Shown one piece after another: positions 35,101 to 46,557 of a DNA stretch of 64,000 nt (positions are counted from its first letter, which is position 1; the number at the start of each line of letters is the position of its first letter). The DNA is from Dipteris shenzhenensis (taxonomy: Eukaryota > Polypodiophyta > Polypodiopsida > Gleicheniales), in NCBI GenBank assembly GCA_047967505.1, contig CM106539.1; one strand, 5' to 3'. Under the pieces are notes generated by a model. It ran no database searches. It was not told the origin of the DNA and saw only the letters and a list, made by a program, of their open reading frames with translations. Both the position numbers and the translations under genes were made by a program.

Positions 35101-35200
35101 TAGAGCTTGTCAAGGTTCATACAGATGATAACCCTGCAGATATGCTGACGAAGAGTCTACCTAGTCAGCGGTTTGAGTATTGTCGTGTATTGATGGGCAT
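32126..35200 (+). pseudogene. Copia-1 pol remnant (protease to RNase H)
   Basis: Compared with Copia-2, the coding region begins at the protease SGASFHVTP block and then carries: a TAG for CAG stop at 32666-32668 (after CLYGK), an internal integrase deletion of about 57 bp near 32931, a disturbed segment near 33836, a 1-base loss near 34084 creating a stop after KGKE, a 1-base gain near 34660 (NPGKRHW block), and a 5-base loss near 35085. RT (YVDDMLLAS, about 34252) and RNase H (TEAEY, about 34893) motifs are still readable in pieces. None of the fragments can make a working polyprotein. Confidence 0.93.
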
Positions 35201-35260
35201 TGGATAGTATGCTCATTGGTTGTTCTCCCTTAAAGGCACATTGTCCTTTAAGTGGGAGGT

Positions 35261-35431
35261 TGTGGGGGTTAAAGGTCACTGTGCCTTTACCCCGGTTATG
35301 TACAATACTCAAACACATATATAAATGAATGAAAAAGAAGATTAGGGTGGTTCTGCACCCACCAAAACTTGTGTGGCTCTTTGTTTCTCTCTCTCCCTCT
35401 TTCGTTCTTACTTTCGTTGAGAGCACTCTCA
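35261..35431 (+). repeat. Copia-1 3' LTR
   Basis: 171 bp, begins TGTGGGGGTT and ends CACTCTCA. It is preceded by the polypurine tract AAGTGGGAGGT. It is homologous to the 180-bp Copia-2 LTRs in reverse, with differences in the CT-rich part. Confidence 0.92.
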
Positions 35432-35436
35432 ACTGT
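35432..35436. repeat. Target-site duplication of Copia-1, right
   Basis: ACTGT, identical to 31425-31429. Confidence 0.9.
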
Positions 35437-36710
35437 CATCAGTGACGGAGAAGAAGTGTACCGAGGAGTCCGAGAAGAGGCCCGCAACCACCAAGGGAAT
35501 GCCTCGTGGAGTGAATTGTCCTAGCCACCTCTCATCTCTTGGGAAGAGCTGTCCGGTGACTATGGGAATCCTCCAACCTGCAGGAATGGCAGCATCAATC
35601 TCCACTCACCGAGCCTGGAGCCCACGTGCCATACCTACTGCTGCTGCCAGCTCACCTGGGCTCAGCTAGCTGTAGACGTCCCTCTAAACCCAGAGTGAGC
35701 ACGCGGGCCCATGTGCCCAGAGCACCCAAGGGATATGGGATCTCTCTCCAAGCTGGCGACCTGTAACATCTGTCACCTGGCTGCTCCAGATCAGGGGCTG
35801 TCTGTCTATCTCCTCTCGGCAGCTAGGGGGAACCTGGGAAAGGCTATGTCGCAACTTCCTTCAGATCGAGATGAGGCTACGGAGGAAGGGGGAATGGGGC
35901 TGAGTCAAAGGAGCTGAAGTGAAGATCCATCGGATAGAAGGCTGCCAAACACCCCCTCTCTGGGGAGTACACGCGTTGAGACCATGCTGTAGCAAGAGCT
36001 TCCACGTCTACCCTCCTGGGGCCAGACCGTGGATGACTAACTTGCCAAGAAGTGCCTGACTCTGCAGTTTTGGATCTACGATGCTGAGTCGCCCTCTGTC
36101 TGGGGGAGAATGACCGTCTGCCAAGCGACCCTAGCTTTGGTGGTGCCGAAACCGTATGAACCAGACCATAGGAAGTTCCGCACCAGTCTCCTCAGTTGGG
36201 CTACACATGATCTCGAGAAACACTAGCAAGAGGCCACATACCAAGCAGTGGCAAGAAGGACCTGTTTGACCACAAGGGCCCTACCTACCAAGGAAAGTCG
36301 AGCCGTGCTCCAAAAATCAAGCTTCTGTCGTATGGAGGCTAGGACTGGCAAAAACTGTTGATCCGGTGTGATGTCCAGGCCTACCTGTAATCCCAGATAA
36401 CATGTCGTCTGTGCTCTAGGGATCCAGTGAAACCCCAGGAAAATACCCCACTGTGAGCTAGCTCTCGGATCCGTAAGAAAACCAACTGACTTATGCCAAT
36501 TTATTTTCGCCCCAGCCGCAAGGCAAAAAATCTCTAGGGACAGTCTCACTCGCTCCAGTGACTCGACATCATCCTGCACATATAGGGCTATGTCGTTTGC
36601 ATACTCGGAGTCCAGAAGCTATGCATCATCTCGAATAGGGAGACGCATCCCACGAAGACCAGTGGTACGGGCTCGAAGGAAGTGGGCCATGGCCTCCGCA
36701 AAAAATAGGA
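35437..36710 (-). pseudogene. LINE reverse transcriptase, C-terminal part
   Basis: This continues the RT interrupted by Copia-2. AEAMAHFLRAR follows the APYLF block on the far side of Copia-2. The catalytic box reads YANDIALY at 36592-36603 where the family has [FY]ADD, so the first Asp is replaced by Asn (GAC to AAC). A TAG/TGA-type stop lies just before it. The open piece 36579-36223 (LEIFCLAAGAKINWHKS...FLGFHW...RALVVKQVLLA) is the RT thumb/connection region. Downstream to 35437 the frame is further broken. Confidence 0.85.
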
Positions 36711-36715
36711 AAAGG
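36711..36715. repeat. Target-site duplication of Copia-2, left
   Basis: AAAGG, identical to 42622-42626. Confidence 0.9.
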
Positions 36716-36895
36716 TGAGAGTGCTCTCAACGGAAGCAAGAACGGAAGAGGGAGAGAGAGCGAGAGAGAGAGACAGAGAGCCACACAAGTTTGGTGGGTG
36801 CAGAACCACCCTAATCTTCTTTTTCATTCATTTATATATGTGTTTGAGTATTGTACATAACTGGGGTTAAGGCACAGTGACCTTTAACCCCCACA
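36716..36895 (-). repeat. Copia-2 3' LTR
   Basis: 180 bp, TG...CA on the minus strand. It contains TATATAAA on the minus strand (36832-36839), the likely TATA box, and a GA-rich stretch near the outer end. Confidence 0.95.
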
Positions 36896-36906
36896 ACCTC
36901 CCACTT
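36896..36906 (-). other. Copia-2 polypurine tract
   Basis: AAGTGGGAGGT on the minus strand, directly next to the 3' LTR. It primes plus-strand DNA synthesis. Confidence 0.85.
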
Positions 36907-36948
36907 AAAGGACAATGTGCCTTTAAGGGAGAACAACCAGTGAGCATA

Positions 36949-39900
36949 CTATCCAATGCCCATCAATACACGACAATACTCAAACCGCTGACTAGGTAGA
37001 CTCTTCGTCAGCATATCTGCAGGGTTATCATCTGTATGAACCTTGACAAGCTCTATGCGCTTGTCCTCAAGTACCTCCCTAATGAAATGGTACCTGACCT
37101 CAATGTGTTTGGTCTTTGCATGAAAGACCGGATTCCGTGCTAGCTGAATAGCACTCATGGAATCACTATGCAATGTCGGTACACCTGTATGAATCCCCAA
37201 ATCTCCCACTAGCCGATCAAGCCATATAGCCTCCTTGCAACCCTCTGTGGCTGCAACATACTCAGCCTCTGTGGTAGACAAAGCAATGCACTTTTGTGCG
37301 CGAGACATCCACGACACTGCACCACCTGCAAAGGTGAACACATAACCAGAAGTGGATCTCCTACTATCCACATGCCCTGCATAGTCTGAATCTGTGTACC
37401 CAAGTACACTCATGTCTCCTTTACCAAAGCAAATGCACATCTCCTTGGTACCCTTCATGTACCTCATGATGCACTTAACTGCCTCCCAATGCCTCTTTCC
37501 TGGATTAGCCATATACCGGCTAACAACTCCCACTGCAAATGCAATGTCTGGTCTAGTAGCTATCATAGCATACATAAGACTCCCAACTGCTGATGCATAA
37601 GGAACCTTGGCCATCATGGCCCTCTCCTCATCTGATTTGGGACTATCTGTATGACTCAGTTTCACATATGGAGGCAATGGAGTACTCACTGCCTTCCCCC
37701 CCTCCATATTGAAACGCTGTAATACTTTTGTAACATACTCTTTTTGTGAAAGCCAAAGGAGTTTCCTACTCCGATCACGCGTGATGCGCATACCAAGAAT
37801 ATGACCTGCAAATCCCAAATCCTTCATATCAAAGGCCTCATGCAACTTGGCCTTTAATGCATCTAGCTCATAAGTATTCTTGCTAGCCAATAGCATATCA
37901 TCCACATATAGTGCCAGGATTATCAGGCTACTATCCTTAGCCCTTTTAGTGTAGAGGCAGTGATCAATTTCACTCCTTCTAAAACCCTGGGACCGAATGA
38001 AAGCATCAAACTTCTGATACCATTCTCTAGGTGCTTGCTTAAGACCATAGAGACTCTTTTTCAGCTTGCAAACTAAATGCTCTTTGCCCTTTTCTTCAAA
38101 GCCTTCCGGCTGCACCATGTAAATTTCCTCATGCAAATCCCCATGCAAGAAAGCTGTCTTGACATCCATTTGCATAAGCTCCATATCCTCTACTGCCACT
38201 AGTCCAAGCATGCATCTAAGTGTGGTCATCTTCACAACCGGAGAGAATATCTCATCAAAGTCCACACCCTTCTCTTGCTTGAACCCTTTAGCAACCAAAC
38301 GGGCCTTGTATCTAGGCACATCATCACCTGTGACCTTCATTTTGTAGACCCATTTACATGGCAATGCTTTCTTTCCATGTGGCAAAGAAACCAAGTCCCA
38401 AGTTTTATTCTTCATAAGTGAACTCATCTCTGATTGCATAGCATACTCCCACTTGCGTTGATCCTCACGCATCATAGCCTCTTTGTAGCAAGAAGGCTCC
38501 CCGCAATCAGTAAGCATCACATAGTCTACCCCTGGAACAAACCTATCAGGCGGTCTAGACACTCTAGATGATCTTCTCAATGGCATTTCAGCTTGCTGTC
38601 CCACTTGCATATCAGCCACATTTGGCTCATCATTTCCACCAATAGATGATCCATCATCTACCCTTGATTGTATACCTGTGGGAGTACTTGGTGGTACCAT
38701 TTCTTGCACATTTGGTGCATGGACAGCTTGCTGTCTATCAACATATGCAGGTGGATTCACATCCTGGAAAGTGATTCTCCTCATTTCCACATCCCTCATG
38801 GGTGTCTTATGCATCTTCTTCTCATTGAAGACCACATCATGGCTGCGTATGATCTTCTTTGCTTCTGGATCCCAGAGACGATAGCCCATCTCTCCACTTT
38901 CACCATAACCTAGAAAGATGCATTTCCTAGACTTAGCATCTAGCTTCTTTCGAAGCTCTTTTGGCACATGTGCATATGCCTCACACCCAAATATACGCAA
39001 ATGAGAGTAAGAGGGCTTCTTGCCACTCCATGCCTCTTCAGGAATACCACCATCCAAACTCTTACTAGGTGATCTATTGATCACATGCACTGCAGTCTTC
39101 ATTGCCTCAGCCCAAAAACCACGAGAAAGACTTGCATTGGAAAGCATGCATTGCAACCTTTCTTGAATGGTACGATTCATCTTTTCTGCAACTGGATTTT
39201 GCTCTGGAGTATGAGGGGATGTGAGCTCCCTCTTAATCCCACGTGTATCACAGAAATGCTGAAAGTCATGAGAGAGATACTCTCCACCATTGTCAGTCCG
39301 TAGGCATTTAAGCGTTCTACCTGACTGATTCTCAACCAAGGCCAGCCATTTCTGAAATACCTGGAACACATCACTCTTTCGAGCTATAGCATAAGCCCAC
39401 ACTTTCCTAGTTGCATCATCAATGAATGTCACATAGTATTCAGCCCCGCCTAATGACCGTGTAGGCATGGGACCACATACGTCTGAATGCACCAAATCAA
39501 GCATTTCAAACTCTTTCTTTCCCCTTCTTTTATGGGCTGATTTAGTCTGCTTCCCATAGAGACAATGCTCACAAAATTCAAAATCAGAGAAACTCAAATG
39601 CGGTACATAACCCAAACGACATAAGAGTTTCATTCCATTCTGGCTCATGTGCCCCAACCTGCAATGCCACAAAGAAGTGCTTGGCTGCTCGGTTATTGCA
39701 ACAACATGATCAAATACCCCTGATACATGTAAGGGATACAAAGTCCCACACTTGGCACCCCTGGCCAAAAGCATAGAGCCCTTTTGAATTTTCCAACTTT
39801 GAAAGCCAAAAGTGGTGTGAAAACCAGCATCATCTAGCTGACCCACTGAAATAAGACTCTTGGTCAGCTTAGGCACATGTCTCACATGTTTCAAAACAAA

Positions 39901-41012
39901 TGCAGACCCATTTGCAAAAGAAAACTTTATGTCACCTGCTCCCACTATGTCACATGCATAGTCATTTCCAAGATGCACACAACCTGTCTTTCCACTATCA
40001 TAAGTGGAGAACCATTCCCTATGGGGAGTAACATGGAATGAAGCACCAGAATCCAAAATCCAATCCTGGGAATATGCATCATCTGAAGTGGTAAGCAACT
40101 CTGCAGATAAAGTAGACATGAAGAGAACATCATTGTCACTATCACGTGTGACTGCATTGATCTTCTCGATCTTCACTTTTCCTTTGTCCTCCCTTGGACT
40201 CTCTTCCTTTTGATTTGCACCCCAATTTGCATTCTTTTTCTTATCCCTTTGCTCTCTTTTTAGCTTGTAGCAATCCTTTTTCATATGGCCCTTCTTGCCA
40301 CAATGGTAACACTCAATGTTCCGTGCCCTGGATTTGCTACGAGACTTCCCTCTTTCTTGGGACTTCCCCCTGAACTGTGATCTGCCCCTTTGCACATTTA
40401 AGGCTGCATCCTGCTTGTTGCCATCCATAGACTTCCGTCTAATCTCCTCGGCCAACAAGCTACCCACAACATCATCAAATTTCAGTACTCCACCAGGTGC
40501 AGAGTTACTGACAGCTGTACGGAAGGTATCCCATGAGGATGGCAATGAACATAAGAGAAATATTGCCTTAGTCTCCGCATCAAAATTCATTTTCTGAGCC
40601 TGAAGCTGGCTGAAAATAATATTGAATTCATTCAAGTGAGAAGCAATGGAGACCCCTTCCTTCATCTGCAGCTCAAACAACCTCTTCATGAGGTAAACTT
40701 TATTAGAGGCAGTTTCCTTTTCATAGTGGCACACAATTTCTTCCACAAATCTTCCGTAGTCTGCTCATTTACTACTGTGAAATAAACTGACTCTGCAAGA
40801 TGAAGTCTAATAGTAGACTTTGCTAATGCATCCAACTCATTCCAATCATCCTCAGACATATTTGCAGGCTTAGCTTCAATCCCTGCCAAGGGTTTAATCT
40901 GCTTCTTTTGAATAAGCACATCCCTTATCTGTTCTTTCCACAAAGAAAAGTTTGTCCCATCAAACTTTTTAATGCTGAAAAACTCCTTTTCAGGCATGGA
41001 AGAGGATGCCAT
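36949..41012 (-). pseudogene. Copia-2 gag-pol polyprotein, one frameshift
   Basis: Gag starts MASSSMPEKEFF at 41012. At about 40735, after LWKKLCAT, one base is missing relative to the next frame, which resumes as YEKETASNKVYL and then runs without a stop for 1,265 codons from its first Met (40746-36949). Domains by residue of that long frame: Gag tail; CCHC knuckle CYHCGKKGHMKKDC 146-159; protease DSG 232-234; pre-integrase HCRLGHM about 361; integrase with D422, D485 and E521; reverse transcriptase with D861 and YVDD 947-950; RNase H with D1119, E1160 and D1195. The protease, integrase, RT and RNase H motifs are all intact. The break lies inside gag, so it is not the usual gag-pol junction and should be inactivating unless it is an assembly error. 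Confidence 0.95.
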
Positions 41013-42427
41013 GATGCAAATGAAGCAAAATCCCAAATGCTAGTACCTGCAAGAGAGAATCACACCAAATACTAGGTGCACCCAAATGTGTATGCCACAA
41101 TAGACTGAAATATCACCAAAACTCAAAGCCAAAGCATCTGACTCATGTGCATATACTATGCATCCATATGAGCAAATCTGGCCCAAAAGAAAATGCCAAT
41201 AAGTGCCAAATGACTCAAGCATAAACACTGTCCACTGGCATATGCATCAATAATGTCTCATCCAAGAGAGCATAGCACTATCAGTGCGTCACCTGCAATG
41301 TGTCAAAGCTGTCCCTCAGCATAAAATAGCATCCATGTGCAAAGCGTCCATAAAAATAGCATCCCACAAGGCAATTTGGGCCTATCAGCGCATCCAACAA
41401 GGACCGCAATGCATCCAAATGGCCTATAAATCATCCACTGCAACCCAATGCACACCACGAATGAGCACACAACACTGCTCAAACTGCAACCAGAGTGATC
41501 TGCATAAGGTATGCTCAAGAAATCATAGTCCCACGATAATGAGCGCTACTGAAAATAGAACCTGAGATGCCTCAAAACATGGGCGCCATTGCATAATCGG
41601 ACTCAGCAAGAAAATCTGCAAATATCTCTCTTCTGCCAGAACTCCAAAATCCCAACCGATGAGTGAGAAATGGGAGTCAACACTTATCCACTGCCATGTG
41701 GCATAAATCTAAGGTTTCAAAACCTTAGTATGAAAAATGCATAACAGAGAGACGAAATCGAATACACAGAGATTTATAACTCTGAAAATCCTTCACCGAA
41801 TCACGCAAGAACTGATAGGTAGGGGTTTTTGGGCGTCCGGAATGCAATGGGACAGACGGTTTTGGAAACCGTGGTCTCAATCACTGGGTCCAACACACGG
41901 ACTGAAAAACGTTTTTTGAAACATAGCTATTTGTAAACTCCACCGGAGTGCGAATGATGAGCAACATAGAAGTTTTAGGACCTCCTGAGTCCACCGGAAC
42001 TGACAGATCTGCAAATGGTTGCTCCAAACTTGAGTTCCAACACCCGGGCAAAAAACGCAGGAATTGACACAGTGAGTCAGAAATCCACTGAAATGATCTC
42101 AAATTCAAGAATGAAGGTGTTTCCAAGCTCCTGAAGTAATGTGGACACCAAAAGCAAGCAATAATTGCCTCCACAAGTCAATACGGAGTCTCTGTCATCG
42201 AACGGAACAGGGAAAAGCTCAAAAAACGACTTTTTCTTTGAAAGCTCTTAACAGGCTCTCAAAACCACTTCGTAAAGCCAAAGTGACTTTTCCAAAGGTT
42301 CCTCCAAGGTCTCTGCACACTCGGATGCAAGTAAAGTCACCCACAAAGCTTCCCACAAAGCTTCTCCTTCCTCCCACAGAGCTGCTGAGCTTCCAAGCAT
42401 TCACGCACGCTCAGCTAGATCACCCGG
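41013..42427 (-). other. Copia-2 untranslated leader (~1.4 kb)
   Basis: Between the primer-binding site and gag. It has no long open frame. Segments at about 41640-42300 are shared with Copia-1 (31523-32158), so it belongs to the family and is not a later insertion. Confidence 0.75.
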
Positions 42428-42439
42428 GCTCTGATACCA
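42428..42439 (-). other. Copia-2 primer-binding site (tRNA-iMet)
   Basis: TGGTATCAGAGC on the minus strand, two bases inside the 5' LTR. This is the classic plant Copia PBS complementary to the 3' end of initiator tRNA-Met. Confidence 0.93.
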
Positions 42440-42441
42440 GT

Positions 42442-42621
42442 TGAGAGTGCTCTCAACGGAAGCAAGAACGGAAGAGGGAGAGAGAGCGAGAGAGAGAGAC
42501 AGAGAGCCACACAAGTTTGGTGGGTGCAGAACCACCCTAATCTTCTTTTTCATTCATTTATATATGTGTTTGAGTATTGTACATAACTGGGGTTAAGGCA
42601 CAGTGACCTTTAACCCCCACA
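42442..42621 (-). repeat. Copia-2 5' LTR
   Basis: 180 bp, identical to 36716-36895 by eye. The transcription signals are as in the 3' LTR. Confidence 0.95.
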
Positions 42622-42626
42622 AAAGG
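42622..42626. repeat. Target-site duplication of Copia-2, right
   Basis: AAAGG, identical to 36711-36715. Confidence 0.9.
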
Positions 42627-43602
42627 TATGGCGCTAATGGACAGCCCTGACGCACCGAGCACTCGAGTGTGAATCTCTCCCCCATCCTACCGCTGATGAT
42701 AACCCGACCGATCTGTAAAGGCTAGCAATACCTCTGATCCACTCGTCCGGGAAACCAAACTGAGAGAGTGTACCTTCCAAGAAGGACCAGTCTACCCTGT
42801 CGTATGCCTTCTCAAAATCGAGAAGGAGTATGGCAAGGTGCTGGCCACTATGCTGAGCCCATTCCGTCGCCTCTGAGAAAGTGAAGATGTTGTCCAAAAT
42901 GCTGCGATCTTGGACAAAACCAGTCTGGGTGTCATGAATCAAGTCGTGTAGCAGGGGGCGGATGCGGCTACTTATCATCGTGGTGAGGATTTTGTAGGCG
43001 GTCAAGAGGAGGGTGATAGGGCACCACTGTCTGATCTCCTGACGGTCCCTCCCTTTGGGGATGAGGCAAATCAGGCCTATCGCAAGGCTCTCTGGCATCT
43101 GCCCGCTGGAGAAGATATGCTGGAAGGCTACGAGCAAGGGCCGATGGATCTGCTCCCAAAAGGTGGTGAAGAAAGCTCTAGAGAGGCTATCCTCACCTGG
43201 GCATTTTTGCTCATCAATAGCGCTCACCGCCTCTTGCATCTCTGCCACGGTAAAAGGGGCGAGAAGGGCGTCGCTCATGCTGGGCTGCACAAGCCGCGGT
43301 GTAGATCTCCACACCTCCTCCCTGCAAATGCGACCACGAGGGTCTGGGGGCTCCTACTGGAACAATGATATGTAGAAATCTGTCGCCAAGTATCGGACCT
43401 CGTTTAGATCTATCCTGACACTACCATCCTGCGCCCTAAGAGAACGGAGCTATTCCCCTGCTGACCTCTGTCCATGAGTCCTGAAGAACTCTCTACACAT
43501 CCTGTCACCTTTCCTAGCCTAGAAGGACATGGAAGCATGAAATGAGAACTCTGAGCGACGCTGGGTGATCTCCTCTAGCATGGCTCGGGCCCGAACCTCC
43601 TG
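42627..43602 (-). pseudogene. LINE reverse transcriptase, N-terminal part
   Basis: The open frame 43314-42634 shows LINE RT blocks in order: AIDEQKCPGEDSLSRAFF, LICLIPKGRDR...WCPITLLLTAYKI, DTQTGFVQDRSILDN and LLLDFEKAYDRVDWSFL, which holds the first catalytic Asp. A frameshift near 42660 moves the conserved VRQGCPLAPYLF block to another frame just before the Copia-2 insertion. Upstream to 43602 the linker from the endonuclease is broken by several stops. The remaining RT continues at 36710-35437. Confidence 0.9.
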
Positions 43603-44665
43603 CTATCTGAGCTCCTCAGAGCTTGGAGAAAACTGTTGCATCCATTGAATCGAAGCGACATCACGTCTGAGACCCCTCTCCCGCGCCCACCACTGCTGTC
43701 TGACCTGAATCGCCTCCTGTTGACAGATGAGGCTGGACTCAGCAAGCGCCTGAGCTACTTGTGTTGCCATATCCCTAGTGGGGTCCCAATCGTGCTCCCA
43801 CAGGTCCACTATCCTGCTGTGAACCACTGCTCTGGATGAGTAGATGGAGTCTGGGATCCGGCATGAATGTGGAGGTGAGGAGTGAGAGGCTGAGTCTAGG
43901 ACTAGGATGACTTGGGCATGGTCGAAGAATGTCGTCCCTGGAACCACTCTTGACTCTCCTCCTCTGCTAAGCAACCCACTCGCTGACATAGAAACGGTCC
44001 AGCCGCTCCAGCAGTCTGCCTCCCTCCCTCTTGTAATCCCAAGAGAAGTCCAGACTCCCGGACCATCTGCGAAAGGAAGGCTCCCTCCAACTGTCCCGAA
44101 CTCCCACTGCGAAGAGGAAGGAGTCCCAATCTACCTGCTCTGCCTGAGCTATACCGAGGAACTCTGAGCCCCGTCCCTGCTGATCCTCTAAGGTCTCAAG
44201 GTTGTTGAAGTCCCCTCCTACAATCCAAGAGTCCATCTCTGGCAACAAGTCTGTCAAGGATCTCCAAAAAATGGCTCTACGTCTGAGATCGGTCGGGGCA
44301 TAGATATTGAGGATGCCGATACGAGATCCCTCAATATGCAAGCCCACCCAAAGCACACGTCCTGGGATCAGAGTGCCAAAACCACACACATGCTGAACTA
44401 GAAAAGCGTCGATGGAGGTACAGACACCCTCGCTCCTCACCTGCTCGCCAATCGAAGGTTCCCAGTAGGTGTGGGAGCGTCTTGTGAGGACCTTCCCACA
44501 AATACTGGTCTGAGAAGCCGAAAGCTTGTGTTCCTGTAGTAGGAGCACATCTACCCTTCCCACCAAGGCTGGTTGGAGCTCCTGTCTGAGCACCATCTTC
44601 CTTGGGCCACGGGTTCCTGATGAGTGGAACCCGTTAACATTCCAAGAGATAATGCGTATACTCAT
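43603..44665 (-). pseudogene. LINE AP-type endonuclease
   Basis: The endonuclease nicks target DNA to prime reverse transcription. It begins MSIRIISWNVNGF at 44665 (metal-site Asn), followed by VDVLLLQEHKL (metal-site Glu), LNIYAPT and IVGGDFNNLE (catalytic Asp/Asn). The frame meets a TAG (CAG expected) at about 43967. After a frame change the terminal FFDHAQVIL block, counterpart of the family's SDHxP, is readable in 43989-43603. All main catalytic positions can be seen, but the protein is broken. Confidence 0.88.
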
Positions 44666-45033
44666 GAGGAGGGAAGGTGGGCCACAAACAGCTGTCTGCT
44701 TGCGGTCGATGTCGAAGTGGTCGGAGGATTTCCTGTGTGGAGACGAAGGCGCTTCTGTCAAGGTTTCGAAGGAGAGGCCGGATCATCGGACCCATCCTCT
44801 AAAACCTTCAGCAGAGGGGAGAGGCCCTTCATCCCGTGGTGGTAGGCTCTCTCTAACCAGCTCGACGCCTCTGCCAAGGAAATGTTGTCGAAGCCCGCTA
44901 CCTCTGAGGTCCTCCATGGGCAAAGCCCTTCCACTTAGGCCCACTCCAGCAGTGGTCTAATAATGACCAGGAGTCGGAAACGTTTAGCGCTGTGGCGCCA
45001 ATGCAGACGAACATCACCCTCCTGCCACTACTG

Positions 45034-46557
45034 CTAAAGAAGCTCCGCTGCTCTGCTACCAATCCAGTCTTGCACCTGCTCCTGGGACTGATCTCGTATC
45101 ATCTCCCAAACATTTTCATTTGTCCATTGCTCATTCCCTTCACTGGAAATAGTGAAGGAATAGCTAGGACCATCGTGTGGGGCAAGGACGGACACCTTAC
45201 CCTCCGCCCCCTTGCGGAGGAAGAAGATGCTAATGTCTAGGCATGCACGGAAGGAGCCAATACCCGCTGCATCCAGATAATCCCAAGGACCTGCTCGATA
45301 AAACTCCAATGGAAGAGCTCTAGGAGTAGCCCTTGGGCATGGGGACGACGATAAGGAGTCTGAACCAGAGAGAGGGGTGCTAGCCACCTGCAGGGAAGGG
45401 CCACTCCCCTCCGTCGGGCCCGGAGGGATAGGCGCAGGTGAGGCCTGTGCTAGCTTCGGGGCTGCAGGTGGCGCAGGTGGAGGGGGGGATTCCCTCTGGA
45501 TCATGCTCGAGGAAGAGAGTGGAGTGGAAACAACCGGTGCAGAGAGGGAACCTAGAGGGGGTGGGGGTCGAAGAATCGAGGAGGGGGGAGGGGGAGGAGG
45601 GCAAGGTGAAGGATGAGGGGGAGGCTGGCTGACCTTCTCCTTTCCCTTCTCCTTCCCCTTACTGAGCTACTAATGAGTAGGGACCACCGGAGGGGGCTCT
45701 TGCTGTAGATGGGTAGGTTTTTTGGGGCCTGCTTTGTTTCCCTTCCGTTTTCTTTTGACCTCCGTCCAGCCTTCCCCTTCGGGAGGGGATGTCGCTGACT
45801 GGTGAGGAGAATCCTGAGTTGCCTAAACGGGGGTCTTCTGAGGTTCTGTACCCGTGAAGCGAGGACATGAGCGTGCCTGGTGCCCGAAGCCATGGCACCT
45901 TAGACACTGGTTTGGGTGACCAGTGACCAAAATGCGCTGCATCACCACACCTGTGTCGGTCTCTATCTTGAACTCCGAGGGGATGCTCTGTGGATCGAGG
46001 ACTACCACTTTGACACGTGGCACCCCTTGGGCTACCGTCGCATCAACATAGGTGTCCTGCATAGGCCAGCCAAAGTGCGCCCCTAGGTCCTTGATGATCG
46101 GGCGAAGCTCAGTTGCGAGACCTGGGAAGATAAGGGTAATTGGATGGCGAGGAATGCGAAAGCGGGCATCGAAGTCCGCTACACTGAAACCCCTGTACCA
46201 TGGGACCATGAGGATGATCATTTCACCCACAGAAGTAGGGGATCGCCTGACCATGTCGCTTGCAGCTTGTGCTGAGGAGAGCTTAAGCCAGAAGATGCCA
46301 CGTCCCATGAGTGCAACCTCCTCGATGTGACTGTCCTCGAGGTAGAGGGTGCAGTCCCTGATGTCTGCTCGTGAAGGGGAGTAGCCAAAGACTCTCCCAT
46401 AAACGGATGTCTGGGAGAAGTCCGTGGCGGCCTGCTTCACCAAGGAGACCTGGTGCTCTGTCAATGTTATGCGATAAGCTGATGGAGGGGGGGGGTCCGT
46501 CTGGGCCACCGGTTCCGGGCACATCGCCGCCATATCGCGTTGACTAACTGCGATCAC
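45034..46557 (-). pseudogene. LINE ORF1 (CCHC RNA-binding protein)
   Basis: The first open part (46557-45823) resembles the plant LINE/DUF4283 type of ORF1 and ends with a zinc knuckle, C218-C221-H226-C231 (CLRCHGFGHQARSC), used for RNA binding. It stops after QKTPV. In shifted frames the protein continues with a GWTEVKRKRKG-type linker, a proline/serine-rich stretch (about 45650-45300) and a tail ending at 45034 (MIRDQSQEQVQDWIG...). Several stops separate the parts. Confidence 0.82.

Larger units (their letters stand above)
31430..35431 (+). mobile_element. Copia-1, internally deleted Copia element
   Basis: Same family as Copia-2 but in opposite orientation. The left LTR is cut to about 93 bp (31430-31522); the deletion continues through the primer-binding site into the leader. 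The right LTR (35261-35431, 171 bp) is complete. The leader joins protease-coding sequence at about 32158, so all of gag is missing. The 5-bp duplication ACTGT flanks both ends, showing that this is a genuine insertion into the LINE that kept both outer ends. With no PBS and no Gag it could move only with help, if at all. Confidence 0.93.
36716..42621 (-). mobile_element. Copia-2, young near-intact Copia element
   Basis: A 5906-bp element: 180-bp LTRs identical by direct comparison, AAAGG duplication at both ends, tRNA-iMet primer-binding site, polypurine tract, and a gag-pol region broken by a single frameshift in gag. Identical LTRs mean very recent insertion, since the two LTRs are copied from one template at integration. 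The host site is the LINE RT gene at the APYLF/AEAM boundary. Between PBS and gag lies an unusually long leader of about 1.4 kb (41013-42427), shared in part with Copia-1. Confidence 0.97.

Noticed and set aside
40720-40750. Programmed ribosomal frameshift in Copia-2
   Set aside because: The break lies inside Gag, upstream of the CCHC knuckle, and not at a gag-pol junction. No typical slippery site is seen, so loss of a base is simpler.
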